Assembly: GCA_946482365.1 (NCBI GenBank)
Contig: CAMLQY010000002.1
Span: 124,001-188,000, forward strand
Reading direction: 5' to 3'
Source: an uncultured Actinomycetes bacterium
GTDB taxonomy: Bacteria > Actinomycetota > Thermoleophilia > Solirubrobacterales > 70-9
DNA: 64,000 bases
Of this stretch, positions 26,161-35,327 are shown in pieces (the first letter of the stretch is position 1; every line of letters begins with the position of its first letter). The translations under genes were made by a program, and so were the position numbers. A model generated the notes under the pieces. It saw only the letters and a program-made list of their open reading frames with translations. It had not been told where the DNA came from and did not search any database.

Positions 26161-28128
26161 GTGTCCAATTCGCAGGTCAAAGCTGCTCATGAACTGGCTG
26201 AGCTCTCACGTGAGGAGCTCATCGAGCTGCTCAGCGAGCGGAGGGAAGACGGCATCCATATCGACTTCTCCGGCAAGGCAAACGCCCGCAAGCTATACAG
26301 GCGGGTGCGGCCGCGGGTCGCGCGGACGCTGAAGAAATACTCGGTCGGCAGCGAGGAGCAGCAGGCGAGGAACCTCGTAATCGAGGGCGACAACCTGCAG
26401 GCGATGGCGACGCTGTTCCGGGAGCGTGGCCAGGTGGACCTAGTGCTCGCGGACCCGCCTTACAACACCGGCCACGACTGGCGCTACAACGACCGCTGGG
26501 AGGAGGACCCCAACGACCCCGGCCTCGGCAAGTGGGTGACCGCTGAGGACGGCGCCCGCCACACGAAATGGATGCGGTTCATGTGGCCGCGACTGCAGAT
26601 GATGAAAGCAATGCTGAAGCCGACGGGGGTGCTGGCGATCTGCATCGACCACCGGGAGTTGTTCCGGCTGGGGCAGATGCTGGACGAGCTTTTCGAAGAG
26701 AAGAACCGGCTCGCGATCATCAACTGGCAGAAGATGTACGGCGCCAAGAACCAGGATCAGGGCGTTTCGGTGACCACCGAGTACGTCTTGGTCTACGCGC
26801 GCGACGCCGAGCAGGCGCGAACGGGTAAGACGGTGCGCTCCGAGGTAACCGCCGGCGGTTACCGCAACAACGACAAGGATCCGCGCGGGCCGTGGGCGCC
26901 CTCGGACTCGACCCTGATGGGCGCCGTCACGCACCCGGGTCAGGTCTACGCGATCCAGAACCCCTTCACCGGCCGCCTGCACTATCCGCAGCAGGGCCGC
27001 TGCTGGCGCAACGAGCGGGCCAAGATGAAGGCCGCCGTCGAAGAGTGGGGAGTCGCCTACGAGGACGTCAACCTGGAGGACGGCCTTCACCCGGCGCTAG
27101 TGATCAAGGGTGTGCGCGATCCGCAAAAGGCGACGCCGGCTGATCCGGTTATCAAAAAAGCGCGGAAGGCGGCGCTGAAGATGCGGGAAAATGAGGTGTG
27201 GCCGCGGTTCTTCTGGCGGGCCGACCGCAACCGTCGCCCCGGCGAGGGGGAGCTCCGCTACAAGACCTACGAGCAGGACGTCAAAGCTGGGGTCGTGCCG
27301 ACGACCTTCTGGGCAAACGACGAATTCGACCTCCTCTCGCTCGACGCGGTCTCCTGGGAGCACGAGCTCTCGGGAACGACGCACGCGGGCCAGCGTGAGC
27401 TGAACGCCGTCGTCGGACGAGGGCACGGCTTCGACACCGTCAAGCCGCTGATGCTGATGCAGAAGATCATCCAGCTCTGGTGCCCGGCCGACGGCCTGGT
27501 GATGGACCCCTTCGCGGGCACCGGCACGACCGGCCACGCCGTGCTTGCCTCCAATGCGGAAAGCGGAGCCTCTCGACGCTTCATCCTGATCGAGCAGGGC
27601 CGCCCCGAGCGCGGCGATTCCTACGCCCGCTCGCTCACCGCCGACCGCCTAAAACGCGTCGTGAGCGGCAGATGGAAAAGCAAGAAAGAGGAGCCACTGA
27701 ACGGCGGCTTCCGGTTCTGGACCCTGGGCAAGAAGGTCGATGCCGAGGCGCTCCTGAAGATGGAGCGAGAAGACCTCGCCGACACGATCATCGCCTCACA
27801 TTTCGACGCGGCGGTGCGCAAGCGCGACGCCCTAGTCAGGGTCCCGCGGAAAGCCGGCTACAAGTACCTAGTCGCCCACAACGACCGGGCCGAGGGCTTC
27901 TTCCTGATCTGGAACGGGTCGAAAGGCAACCTTGACTTCACCGAGAAGACCTACGAAGCGTGCGCAATAGAGGCGGCGAAGGCGGGCCTGGAGTCCAGGT
28001 ACCACGTCTACGCCCGCCTGTACGTGTTCCAGACCAGCAACGTCGTCTTTTATCAGATCCCCGATCGCATCCTGACGGACTTCGGACTTGACCTTCGCGG
28101 CGAGCCTTACCACGACGTGGAACCGTGA
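26161..28128 (+). CDS. Type III-like DNA methyltransferase (Mod)
   Basis: The 655-residue enzyme has VLADPPYNTGHDW (catalytic DPPY, ~residue 100) before DPFAGTGTTGHAV (AdoMet-binding FxGxG, ~residue 450), the beta-class order of type III Mod adenine-N6 methyltransferases. The segment in between would hold the target recognition domain. GTG start at 26161. The end overlaps the downstream helicase/nuclease gene by 4 bp, so Mod and Res are made together. Mod both protects the chromosome and specifies the recognition site in this class. Confidence 0.9.
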   Translation: MSNSQVKAAHELAELSREELIELLSERREDGIHIDFSGKANARKLYRRVRPRVARTLKKYSVGSEEQQARNLVIEGDNLQAMATLFRERGQVDLVLADPPYNTGHDWRYNDRWEEDPNDPGLGKWVTAEDGARHTKWMRFMWPRLQMMKAMLKPTGVLAICIDHRELFRLGQMLDELFEEKNRLAIINWQKMYGAKNQDQGVSVTTEYVLVYARDAEQARTGKTVRSEVTAGGYRNNDKDPRGPWAPSDSTLMGAVTHPGQVYAIQNPFTGRLHYPQQGRCWRNERAKMKAAVEEWGVAYEDVNLEDGLHPALVIKGVRDPQKATPADPVIKKARKAALKMRENEVWPRFFWRADRNRRPGEGELRYKTYEQDVKAGVVPTTFWANDEFDLLSLDAVSWEHELSGTTHAGQRELNAVVGRGHGFDTVKPLMLMQKIIQLWCPADGLVMDPFAGTGTTGHAVLASNAESGASRRFILIEQGRPERGDSYARSLTADRLKRVVSGRWKSKKEEPLNGGFRFWTLGKKVDAEALLKMEREDLADTIIASHFDAAVRKRDALVRVPRKAGYKYLVAHNDRAEGFFLIWNGSKGNLDFTEKTYEACAIEAAKAGLESRYHVYARLYVFQTSNVVFYQIPDRILTDFGLDLRGEPYHDVEP

Positions 28129-30452
28129 TCGAACTCAAGAAGTTCCAGCACTTGGCGTCCGACCAGATCGCCGACCGCTTCGCCAAGTACTACGACGAGC
28201 CGCCAATGCGCGGTACTAGGAAGCGACCGCGGGTCGTGCCCTTTTACCAGAGCCTCGCTTCGATCACCGCCTCGGGAAAGACCGTGATCGTCGCCGATGC
28301 CGTCTCCACCATCTCCACCCTGCTCCCGATCGCGCCGGTGGTGATGTGGCTCTCGAAGGGAAAGGTCGTCGTCGACCAGACCTACACCAACCTTGTCGGC
28401 GGCGGCAAGTACCACCACCTACTCGGCAACGCGCGCTTCAGCTATCTGGCCCAGTACGACACGGCGGTCGTCCGTGAAGCCGGCGAGCCGTTGATCTACT
28501 TCGGCACCGTCGGCACCTTCAATCAGAAGGACAAGGAGAAGGGTGAGCGGCTGATCTTCCGGAGTGAGATCGACACCGCGGAGGACAGTACGTGGGAGGC
28601 GCTCAAGCTACGCCTCGACAGCGCCGACCAGCGCCGGCCTCTGCTCCTTGTCTACGACGAGAGCCACAACCTCACCGATCAGCAGATGGGGCTGCTGCTG
28701 GAACTGGAGCCGGATGGGCTGATCGCGGCGAGCGCCACCACCAAGTTGCCCGCCCGCCTCGGCACCGAGATCCAGCACCTCAAAGACGAGGGGTGGAGCG
28801 ACGACGAACTGGTCACGACCGTCGACCCCAAAGCCGTCGCCGATTCGGGACTGGTCAAGAGTCGCCTCCAGCTGGGCGGCTACGAGGCCCCAATGGAGGA
28901 GACGATCAATGCCCTGATCACCGACATGGAGGACTGCGAAAGGGAGGCAGCATCCCACGGAGTCGGCAGTCCCAAGGCCATCTATGTCTGCAAGACCAAC
29001 ATCGTCGAGGGCGACAGCAACGAAAAGGACGACCCGCGGCAGCCCTTCTTGCACCGCAAATCACCACCGATCCTGATCTGGCGCCACCTCACCGGGGCCT
29101 GCGGCATCGACCCGTCGCAGATTGCGGTGTACGCATCGCTGGCGACGCACAAGGATTACCCGCTCCCACCCGAGTTCCGGCTGTTCAAAGGGAAAGACAA
29201 GGACTATGAGGCCTTCACCGCGGGCGGTTTCCGCCACGTCATCTTCAACCTCAGCCTGCAGGAGGGCTGGGACGACCCGCTCGTCTACTTCGCCTACATC
29301 GACAAAAGCATGGAATCGAGCATTCAGGTCGAGCAAATCATCGGTCGCCTCTTGCGCCAACCGGGAGCGCAGCACTACCCGATCGAGCGACTTAACTCGG
29401 CGCATGTCTACATCCGGGTCGATAAACGCGGCGTCTTCACCGAAGTGCTCGAGAAGGTCAACGAGAAGCTGACGGCGGATGCGCCCGGCCTCAGCATCGT
29501 CGAGACCAAGCCGGGTAAAGCGAAACCGGAGCCGCTCCCCGCCAAGGAGGAGAAGTCGATCTTCGGAACCGCCTACGTAACCACGGAGGCGATCAAGCCG
29601 GTCGCCGAGCTAGTCGACAGTCTCACCGACTTTCGCAACGACGACGGCTCGAATATAAAGAGCGCCGGTGGCCGCACCCTGATCCAGCACCTGATCGGCG
29701 AGAAGGAGACCCCGGAGTTCGAATGGGAGGAGTTCGAGCACACGAATCTCGTCGTTGCCCGCTGGCTCTTTCAGCGGGAAGTGGCACGACGGTTCAAGGG
29801 GGCCCTGGGGATCGTCTCGATGGAGGCGCCTCAGTTCGACGCCAAAGTCGGCTTTGGAAGCCGCGCCCATAAACAGATCAGCCGCGTCGCTGAGGACGTG
29901 GTCAACGCCTACATCGACAACGTCTACCTGAAGCAAAAGGCCATCAACCCGTACGTTGTCGGGCCGGCATTGGTCCGCCGGGACGAGATGGAGAAGTTCA
30001 CTAACGCCCTGCATGAGGGCTACAGCGGACTGAACAAGTCGCTGGAGCTGCCTTTCGCCCGGGCAATCGATAAGACCGGCCTCGTCTGGGCACGCAACCC
30101 GTCACGCAGCGGGTACAACATTCCGCTCATCAGCGTAGGGCCGACGGACAACTTCTATCCAGACTTTCTGGTGTGGAGAAGTAAGAATGTTTACGCAATC
30201 GACACCACCGGGGGGCACCTGCTCAAAGACAAGACTGGGCGAAAGCTGCTCTCGATCGAGGCGGCCAAGCCAACCGCAGGTCGTCTCCATATCAGGCTGG
30301 TCTCGAAAGGGCGCTGGAATTCAGATGTTGAGCAAGAGGACTCTTCCGGCTACACGGTCTGGGGACGCAAGCAGGACGACTCTCTTCGAGCGATTCATGT
30401 CGACTCGGTTGAAGCCGCTGTTAAACGCTTGCTCACTAAGGCGCCGAGCTAG
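28125..30452 (+). CDS. Type III-like restriction subunit (Res), helicase with degenerate nuclease motif
   Basis: The 775-residue SF2 translocase has an atypical Walker A (SITASGKTVIVADAV), a DESH box (LLLVYDESHNLTD), the motif III-like AASATTK, EGWDDPLVYFAY and motif VI VEQIIGRLLRQ. The C-terminal region (YPDFLVWRSKNVYAIDTTGGHLL) aligns with the type III PD-(D/E)xK nuclease site PDF...ExKG, but D-T-T stands where E-x-K is usual, so the catalytic Lys appears replaced by Thr. It is coupled to mod by GTGA. Whether it still cuts DNA is uncertain. Confidence 0.85.
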   Translation: MIELKKFQHLASDQIADRFAKYYDEPPMRGTRKRPRVVPFYQSLASITASGKTVIVADAVSTISTLLPIAPVVMWLSKGKVVVDQTYTNLVGGGKYHHLLGNARFSYLAQYDTAVVREAGEPLIYFGTVGTFNQKDKEKGERLIFRSEIDTAEDSTWEALKLRLDSADQRRPLLLVYDESHNLTDQQMGLLLELEPDGLIAASATTKLPARLGTEIQHLKDEGWSDDELVTTVDPKAVADSGLVKSRLQLGGYEAPMEETINALITDMEDCEREAASHGVGSPKAIYVCKTNIVEGDSNEKDDPRQPFLHRKSPPILIWRHLTGACGIDPSQIAVYASLATHKDYPLPPEFRLFKGKDKDYEAFTAGGFRHVIFNLSLQEGWDDPLVYFAYIDKSMESSIQVEQIIGRLLRQPGAQHYPIERLNSAHVYIRVDKRGVFTEVLEKVNEKLTADAPGLSIVETKPGKAKPEPLPAKEEKSIFGTAYVTTEAIKPVAELVDSLTDFRNDDGSNIKSAGGRTLIQHLIGEKETPEFEWEEFEHTNLVVARWLFQREVARRFKGALGIVSMEAPQFDAKVGFGSRAHKQISRVAEDVVNAYIDNVYLKQKAINPYVVGPALVRRDEMEKFTNALHEGYSGLNKSLELPFARAIDKTGLVWARNPSRSGYNIPLISVGPTDNFYPDFLVWRSKNVYAIDTTGGHLLKDKTGRKLLSIEAAKPTAGRLHIRLVSKGRWNSDVEQEDSSGYTVWGRKQDDSLRAIHVDSVEAAVKRLLTKAPS

Positions 30453-30690
30453 TTCCTGGACCTGCAGCTGTCTTGTATCGGGCATGCATAACCGTTGAGC
30501 CGCGTCAGAACGATGTCAATCGACCGGCAGTGTTATTCCCGGCTAACCCAAGGTTCAGGTGTTTTCTTGGGTTAGCTGGCCGCAACCAGAGCTTCTCTAG
30601 GAAGCGATCCAACCGCCTCCGAGATCTGCACCGGCATGCGACTCAGGAGTTTGGTCTCGGCCAGGAGGCGGCGAGGCGATCTACGGCCCA

Positions 30691-31749
30691 CTAGCGATGG
30701 CGGTCGACTCGGCGGCGCTCTGCTTTCGATAGGTCATAGCCGCGCTCGGCCTCGACGGCGAGGGCGTCGGCGATCTCGGAATCGATCTCGGCGCCGGCCT
30801 TTGTCTTTGGATTCTCTTGGGTCGCCTTTTTTACCTTCGCCGTTTCTTGGCGCGTGTCGTCTGACACGGCCCATGTGCTGACTGCTGCGTCCCAGCTCCC
30901 TTGTGCCTCATCGGACAGCACAGGATCGAGGAAAGCTGCGGCGCGATCGAAGGACCCTGCCAGGTCCGGCCTGAGACCCACCTCCTCGGCGAGGCGGCCA
31001 TAGTCCGGGGCCCACTCAGGAGGTGGGGCGGGCAGACTTTCGGGAAGCGCTTGGCGGGCGCGGGTCTCGAAGGTGTGCTTCAGAGCCTCTCGCACTGCGG
31101 CGGCTTCGAGCGACTGAGAGTCTGCGATGAGCAGGATGTCGATCAGGTCCTTGGGCCGCGTGCTGGGCCTGCCCGTCGTGCCATAGCTCCGCGTGTAAGC
31201 GTGGACCTTCTCGGCCAGGTGCTGGGCAAGCGGTATCGCGGGAAGCTCGAGTGGCTCGATACCCGCGAAGGAGAGGAAGTCCGACGTGCGCACTCTGTCT
31301 GGCTCCGAGCCGGCCGACTTCCCGAAGCCGATGTCCACGATGAACTGCTCGAAGACGCGCTCCGCCAGCTCGGCGCGCACGTGAAAGCGAATCGCCAGAA
31401 ACTCGTCGACCTCGTCGAACGCGTCGGTTCTGCTTGCCGTGAAGGTGAAGAAGTCATCGAGGCGGAGTCGCTGCGCCGCGGCGATGTGCTCGATCGCGGC
31501 CTCCTCGTCGTCGTCGCGCCCGAGATCGATGTCCTTGGTCGAGCGCGAAGCTCCGCCCAAGCGGAAGTCGAGCGCCAAGGCTCCCTTCAACACCCAGCGA
31601 TCCGGCGCCACCTGCGCGAGGCGTCGTAGGAACAGTTCGAATGCGACTCGCTTGCGAAGTCGTACAAGGTTGAATCCGGTCCGCTCGGCCTCGGTCTTAA
31701 TACGCTGCTCCAGCGCCATCCGAAACGCGGCGGCGCTCTCGTATCTCAC
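30691..31749 (-). CDS. AbiEii-type nucleotidyltransferase toxin
   Basis: The 352-residue protein has GGASRSTKDIDLG (GG..R.T.DID), the nucleotidyltransferase signature of AbiEii/AbiGii toxins, and then a downstream IPLAQHLAEKVHAYTR block (xxEKxxA) that is also typical. AbiEii toxins inactivate tRNAs by adding nucleotides to the CCA end and give phage abortive infection. GTG at 31749 overlaps the antitoxin stop by 4 bp. A Lys/Glu-rich C-terminal tail of ~60 residues is extra. The frame is open further upstream but that part is a shadow of the antitoxin gene. Confidence 0.88.
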   Translation of the reverse strand: MRYESAAAFRMALEQRIKTEAERTGFNLVRLRKRVAFELFLRRLAQVAPDRWVLKGALALDFRLGGASRSTKDIDLGRDDDEEAAIEHIAAAQRLRLDDFFTFTASRTDAFDEVDEFLAIRFHVRAELAERVFEQFIVDIGFGKSAGSEPDRVRTSDFLSFAGIEPLELPAIPLAQHLAEKVHAYTRSYGTTGRPSTRPKDLIDILLIADSQSLEAAAVREALKHTFETRARQALPESLPAPPPEWAPDYGRLAEEVGLRPDLAGSFDRAAAFLDPVLSDEAQGSWDAAVSTWAVSDDTRQETAKVKKATQENPKTKAGAEIDSEIADALAVEAERGYDLSKAERRRVDRHR

Positions 31750-32336
31750 GGTGTCACCGCCGCAAGGGCACCGCTCAGCGCGTCGGGGCGACCGCGCCGG
31801 CGTGCCTCCTCTTCGAGTTCCCGCGCCGTGAGCAGCCCGCGGCCAAGTGCCTGCCGGACGGCCATTTCCAGTTGCTCGGGCTGAATTTCGTCGGCTACGT
31901 CGACGAGCGTTCGCGCTGGGGCCGTTAGGCGGAGCCCTTCGCGCCAGACCGTGGCGACCTCTTCCTCGTCGGGGCGGGTATGGATAACGACGCCGGAGGG
32001 GCGGCGCAGGCCCCGATGTCGGCGTCCGAGGAGGAGGTGGACCGCATTGGGAATGTTGTCGCTGAGATCGAGGAGGGCGAGCGCGCTCTGGTGCGAGAGG
32101 GCGGCCTTCTCGGCGCCAACCGCCATCCACTTCTCCCGCATCTCGTCGTCTTCCGGGCGAGGAAAACCGGGCAGGCGATAGAGCCCGCGCCGCACCCGCT
32201 CGAACCGGTTCCCCCGCACGTAGTGACTCAGAAGCTGGCTGCTGAGTCCACGCTCTCGAGCCTGGCTCGTGGTGAAGTAGCCGTGCTGGGAGTAGGCGGT
32301 CGCCTCAAGCCCCCGCATGTCGGGTCGGTCATGCAT
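31746..32336 (-). CDS. AbiEi-type antitoxin
   Basis: This 196-residue protein starts MHDRPDMRGLEATAYSQHGYFTTSQARERGLSSQLLSHYVRGN, a winged-helix DNA-binding domain of the AbiEi_4 kind, then LSHQSALALLDLSDNIP and a C-terminal RTLVDVADEIQPEQLEMAVRQAL. AbiEi proteins neutralise AbiEii and repress the operon. ATG at 32336 is preferred over an upstream TTG that lies within the probable operator (32340-32354). It is coupled to the toxin gene by GTGA. Confidence 0.88.
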   Translation of the reverse strand: MHDRPDMRGLEATAYSQHGYFTTSQARERGLSSQLLSHYVRGNRFERVRRGLYRLPGFPRPEDDEMREKWMAVGAEKAALSHQSALALLDLSDNIPNAVHLLLGRRHRGLRRPSGVVIHTRPDEEEVATVWREGLRLTAPARTLVDVADEIQPEQLEMAVRQALGRGLLTARELEEEARRRGRPDALSGALAAVTP

Positions 32337-32339
32337 AGT

Positions 32340-32354
32340 CAAAGTATAGCTTTG
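32340..32354. promoter_or_regulatory. Probable AbiEi operator
   Basis: CAAAG-TATAG-CTTTG is a perfect 5-bp-arm palindrome just upstream of the antitoxin start, in an AT-rich stretch. AbiEi antitoxins are known to bind inverted repeats at their own promoter. Confidence 0.55.
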
Positions 32355-32552
32355 CTTTTGCGGACATACCAGGCTCCCTCGCCGTTTCCAACCGCCCTGT
32401 GCCGATTTCAGCCACTTCTCGCCAGAAGTGGCTGACTCCCCGCTAATCGCCGCTAATCCCCGCGCATCCGTATTTTGCGGGGGTCACAGCCACCACCGCA
32501 AACATGCTGGTAATCGGCACCTTTTCGCGCCTTCCGCGATCATGGCCGACGC

Positions 32553-32599
32553 GGATCTCACCCAGGAGGTCGCCGGTTCGAGTCCGGCTAGCTCCATCG
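32553..32599 (+). repeat. attR: duplicated tRNA-Ala 3' end
   Basis: GGATC, one mismatch, then 41 bp identical to the tRNA-Ala(CGC) 3' end at 24578-24618. Without the 5' half it cannot form a tRNA. The distance to attL is 7,981 bp. Confidence 0.9.
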
Positions 32600-32714
32600 C
32601 ATGGTTGCTTGCTCCGTTGGAGAGGAGCAAGTGGCCAAACCGTGAGTCTTGCTTCTCGCGCATTGCGATAGCGAGCCGACATCGGCGAGCCACGCTCGCC
32701 GCCTGACGCGCAAC

Positions 32715-33152
32715 CTATCGCCGCCGATCGGCGCTTAGCGCCTTCGAGGCCCGCGCGCCGTTCTTCGCGAGCTCGTCGGCAACTCCGTTCTGCGCCCTGG
32801 AAATCCGAGCGAACCTGACCCCCCCTGGATACCGGGCCTTCTGCGCTTCGACCTCCTTCTTCAGCTGGATCAGATGCTCGGCCCGCGCACGCGATGCCCC
32901 AGTGAGGTGGCCGACGACCACCGCCGAGTCCATCCGCACGTAAGCCGACGTCGCGCCCGCGTCGGCCGCGGCCCGCAGCGCGTTCTGAACCGCCATGTAC
33001 TCGGCAACGTTGTTCGTCCTGTTGCCGAGCGGTTCCGAGCCGAGCAAGTGCACGCCGCCCGTGCCCACGACGACGTACCCCGCCCCGGCGGGACCGCCGT
33101 TCGGCATGGCAGCGCCGTCGCTCCAGATGTAGACCCTCATTTCTGTCTCCAT
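32715..33152 (-). CDS. RNase H-like protein
   Basis: The 145-residue protein has the RNase HI-like pattern: MRVYIWSDGAAMPNGGPAGAGYVV (first Asp), NRTNNVAEYMAVQNAL (Glu), YVRMDSAVVVGHLTG (Asp) and ISRAQNGVADELAKNG (last Asp). It would cleave RNA in RNA-DNA hybrids, and resembles the small archaeal/actinobacterial reverse-transcriptase-like RNase H group. ATG at 33152, or the internal ATG at 33140 with GGAG upstream, is the start. It lies between two tRNA-Ala 3' repeats, so it may be the cargo of a second small insertion. Confidence 0.82.
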   Translation of the reverse strand: METEMRVYIWSDGAAMPNGGPAGAGYVVVGTGGVHLLGSEPLGNRTNNVAEYMAVQNALRAAADAGATSAYVRMDSAVVVGHLTGASRARAEHLIQLKKEVEAQKARYPGGVRFARISRAQNGVADELAKNGARASKALSADRRR

Positions 33153-33516
33153 TCGATCGTCACGCGATCGGGGCGGAGACTACCGGTAGGGCCCAGGGGA
33201 CATTCGCGAACGCTGGCCCAGACGGCGTTCTGGCCCTGCTCTCCAAAATCGTCCGGAGCGGGCATCTCTTGCGCGCCTGAGGAGACGCTCGCTTCCGCGT
33301 GAAGGGGGCGGCGCCGCCACAGTCCCGACCAGCTACGTCTCGCAACGCGCGAAAGCCCGGAGCGTCAGCGGTCGAGGATGTCGCTCAGCCTGCGAAGAGA
33401 TTCAACGAACTCAGGGGTTCGAAAGTCGTCCGGCTAGCTCCATGAGAAGAAGCCCTTGCAGGTCGGGCTTCTGCGCTCGGGCCTTCTTGCATCGCCTCCG
33501 AATAGCATTACCCCAC
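33153..33516. other. Intergenic stretch with a decayed third att copy
   Basis: No gene is supported in this 364-bp stretch. Its only recognisable content is GGTTCGA (33416-33422), a 5-nt insertion (aagtc), then the 16-bp GTCCGGCTAGCTCCAT (33428-33443), which is the T-arm/acceptor end of tRNA-Ala(CGC). Confidence 0.75.
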
Positions 33517-34305
33517 ATGCCAAGGATCTGCGTCGCCTTTCTCGTTGCGCTGTGCGCGTTGGCTTTCACCCCTACGGCGGGAGGTCAGTTCGGCGACGAG
33601 CGCGTGGTGCCGACGGACGTGTACTGGCTCGGTCCATACTTCGCCGGGCTGCCCTTGACCGAAACGAGGTACCAGTCGTTCGAATACGGAGAATGCGAGT
33701 TCCCCGAGGGGGAGGGCGGATGCACGGTACCGGTCCAGGTGCAGAACGCGACCAGTTGCGTCGTCAACCCGCTCCGGCTCGGCTCCCCCGGGGGGAAAGT
33801 GTTTCTCGTGCGTGGTGGCGGACTCGCGGTGGCAGGTGAACTTGAACCGGGAGGGGTCGAAGTGGGAACGGGGCGGCAGACGGTGAGCGTGAGCGTCTCA
33901 GAACCGGAGGTTCTCGGAGCGGTGCTGCGGGACGTTCGGCGGCGATCAGAGGCGGGGCCGGAGCCGTTCGCCCCGCCCGTGTATCCGCTGCCGGTCCTGC
34001 GCGAGCTGAAGCGGGTGACCGTGGCCGAGAAACGGTTCGACGGGGTGGCGGCGATCGCCAAGGCAACCGAACTGCACCCAGACGAGGTGAGGCTGCGATT
34101 GCGGATCGCCGAGCTGCTGGGGCCGAGTGCCCTCGCCGGTGTCCCCGCCCCGACGATGTCGGTTGCCACCGTGGAACATTTGCGGAACCTGGCCTACGGG
34201 GTGCAGACCCACAACCTCGCCCACACCGCCGAACGCCACAAGATGTCGGTGGCCGTTCTGCGAAAGCAGATCCGCCGGGTGCGGGGGCTCGCCGGCAGCT
34301 GCTGA
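33517..34305 (+). CDS. Secreted protein of unknown function
   Basis: The 262-residue protein has a signal peptide (MPRICVAFLVALCALAFTPTAGG), a segment with paired cysteines (YGECEFPEGEGGCTVPVQ, TSCVVNP), and a C-terminal helical half rich in Arg/Leu (VRLRLRIAELLGPSALAG, HNLAHTAERHKMSVAVLRKQIRRVRG). ATG at 33517 was chosen because it directly precedes the signal peptide. No family is recognised. It lies just outside the tRNA-Ala island. Confidence 0.65.
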   Translation: MPRICVAFLVALCALAFTPTAGGQFGDERVVPTDVYWLGPYFAGLPLTETRYQSFEYGECEFPEGEGGCTVPVQVQNATSCVVNPLRLGSPGGKVFLVRGGGLAVAGELEPGGVEVGTGRQTVSVSVSEPEVLGAVLRDVRRRSEAGPEPFAPPVYPLPVLRELKRVTVAEKRFDGVAAIAKATELHPDEVRLRLRIAELLGPSALAGVPAPTMSVATVEHLRNLAYGVQTHNLAHTAERHKMSVAVLRKQIRRVRGLAGSC

Positions 34306-34330
34306 GCGGTCCGCAACGCGGACGAGGCCG

Positions 34331-35254
34331 CTACTCGTGGTCGAGGTGATCTTCGGGATAGAGGATCGCCTCGGAGCCAGGGCCGAAAAGGCTGACAGAG
34401 CCGACTCCGAGCAGCGGCGCTCGGATCGTGCTTCGCCAGAGGTCGCGACCATGAGGGCGGTCCCTGAAGAACGCGTGGCCGCTGAATGGTGGCGGGGGGT
34501 GCACGGTCGCGGTGCCTGCCTCATGGTCGAAGTCAATGGCGGTGGGACCCCCCTTGGCTCGGATTGCGCGAGTGATCTCCATCCCTTCGCGGCGCTCTTC
34601 TCGCAACAGGTAGAAGAGGCTCCGCCCTCCCCTGTAGCGGCGGTGAACGGCGGCGATAAACAGACAAGAGCAACGACGGCTGCCGGCGTACAGCGTTGCC
34701 GCTTCCTTTTTCTTCCGAGAGGCCAGCGCCAACGGGCCTGAAGCGCCCGCGAAGGGCATCGGCTCTTCGATGTTGGGGCACTGCCATTCCGAGATCACGC
34801 TCATCGACCCCTCCGCCTGCCCTTCGATCCGCACGTATTCCCGCTCGCCGGTGAAATCAATCGTCCCGGTGAAGACGCCTTCGCGCAGCGTCCGCGGCTC
34901 ACCTGAGCACCCTTCCGACGGCTCGGTCGAGCTCAGCGTCCTGGTGGGTGTGAAGGCCACGTCGATCAGTCCCAGGCGCCCGAATCGGGCCTTCAATCCC
35001 GCCTCGGTGACTTCGCCCTGCACCTCGTAGGAGGCTCCGGTCAAACCGGATGTTCCGCGGACCTTTCGCCCGATCCCGAGAGTCACCATCTCGTCGTCGG
35101 AAGTCTCGAGTTTCGCCCGTAGACCGTTACTCGCCTGCAGCTTGAGTTCGACGGTGACGGTCGTTCCCGTCTCCGGGCTCGCGGCGAGGGCTGGGACGGC
35201 CGACGGCAAAAAGGCGATCACGGCTACCGAAACGAAAAGTGGCAGGCGGGGCAT
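34331..35254 (-). CDS. Secreted protein of unknown function
   Basis: The 307-residue protein has a signal peptide (MPRLPLFVSVAVIAFLPSAVPALAA), a beta-rich first half with TTVTVELKLQASNGLRAKLE, and an Arg-rich second half (RRYRGGRSLFYLLREERREG) before VHPPPPFSGHAFF. ATG at 35254 puts the signal peptide at the N-terminus; the longer frame to 35302 does not. First-half content resembles other uncharacterised Solirubrobacterales exported proteins. Convergent with 33517-34305. Confidence 0.6.
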   Translation of the reverse strand: MPRLPLFVSVAVIAFLPSAVPALAASPETGTTVTVELKLQASNGLRAKLETSDDEMVTLGIGRKVRGTSGLTGASYEVQGEVTEAGLKARFGRLGLIDVAFTPTRTLSSTEPSEGCSGEPRTLREGVFTGTIDFTGEREYVRIEGQAEGSMSVISEWQCPNIEEPMPFAGASGPLALASRKKKEAATLYAGSRRCSCLFIAAVHRRYRGGRSLFYLLREERREGMEITRAIRAKGGPTAIDFDHEAGTATVHPPPPFSGHAFFRDRPHGRDLWRSTIRAPLLGVGSVSLFGPGSEAILYPEDHLDHE

Positions 35255-35327
35255 CCGGTCAGAATACGCTGGGGGTGCGCTAGAGGTACCGCTGGTTACC
35301 ACGGGACCGGCGCGTAGATAGCGCCGC

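Noticed and set aside
30691..32130. AbiEii frame extended to 479 codons
   Set aside because: The extra N-terminus is antisense-like and overlaps the AbiEi gene; the GTGA coupling at 31746-31749 gives a better start.
32443..32682. Minus-strand frames at the attR site
   Set aside because: Peptides such as LAGLEPATSWVRSA are translations of the antisense tRNA 3' end and not proteins.
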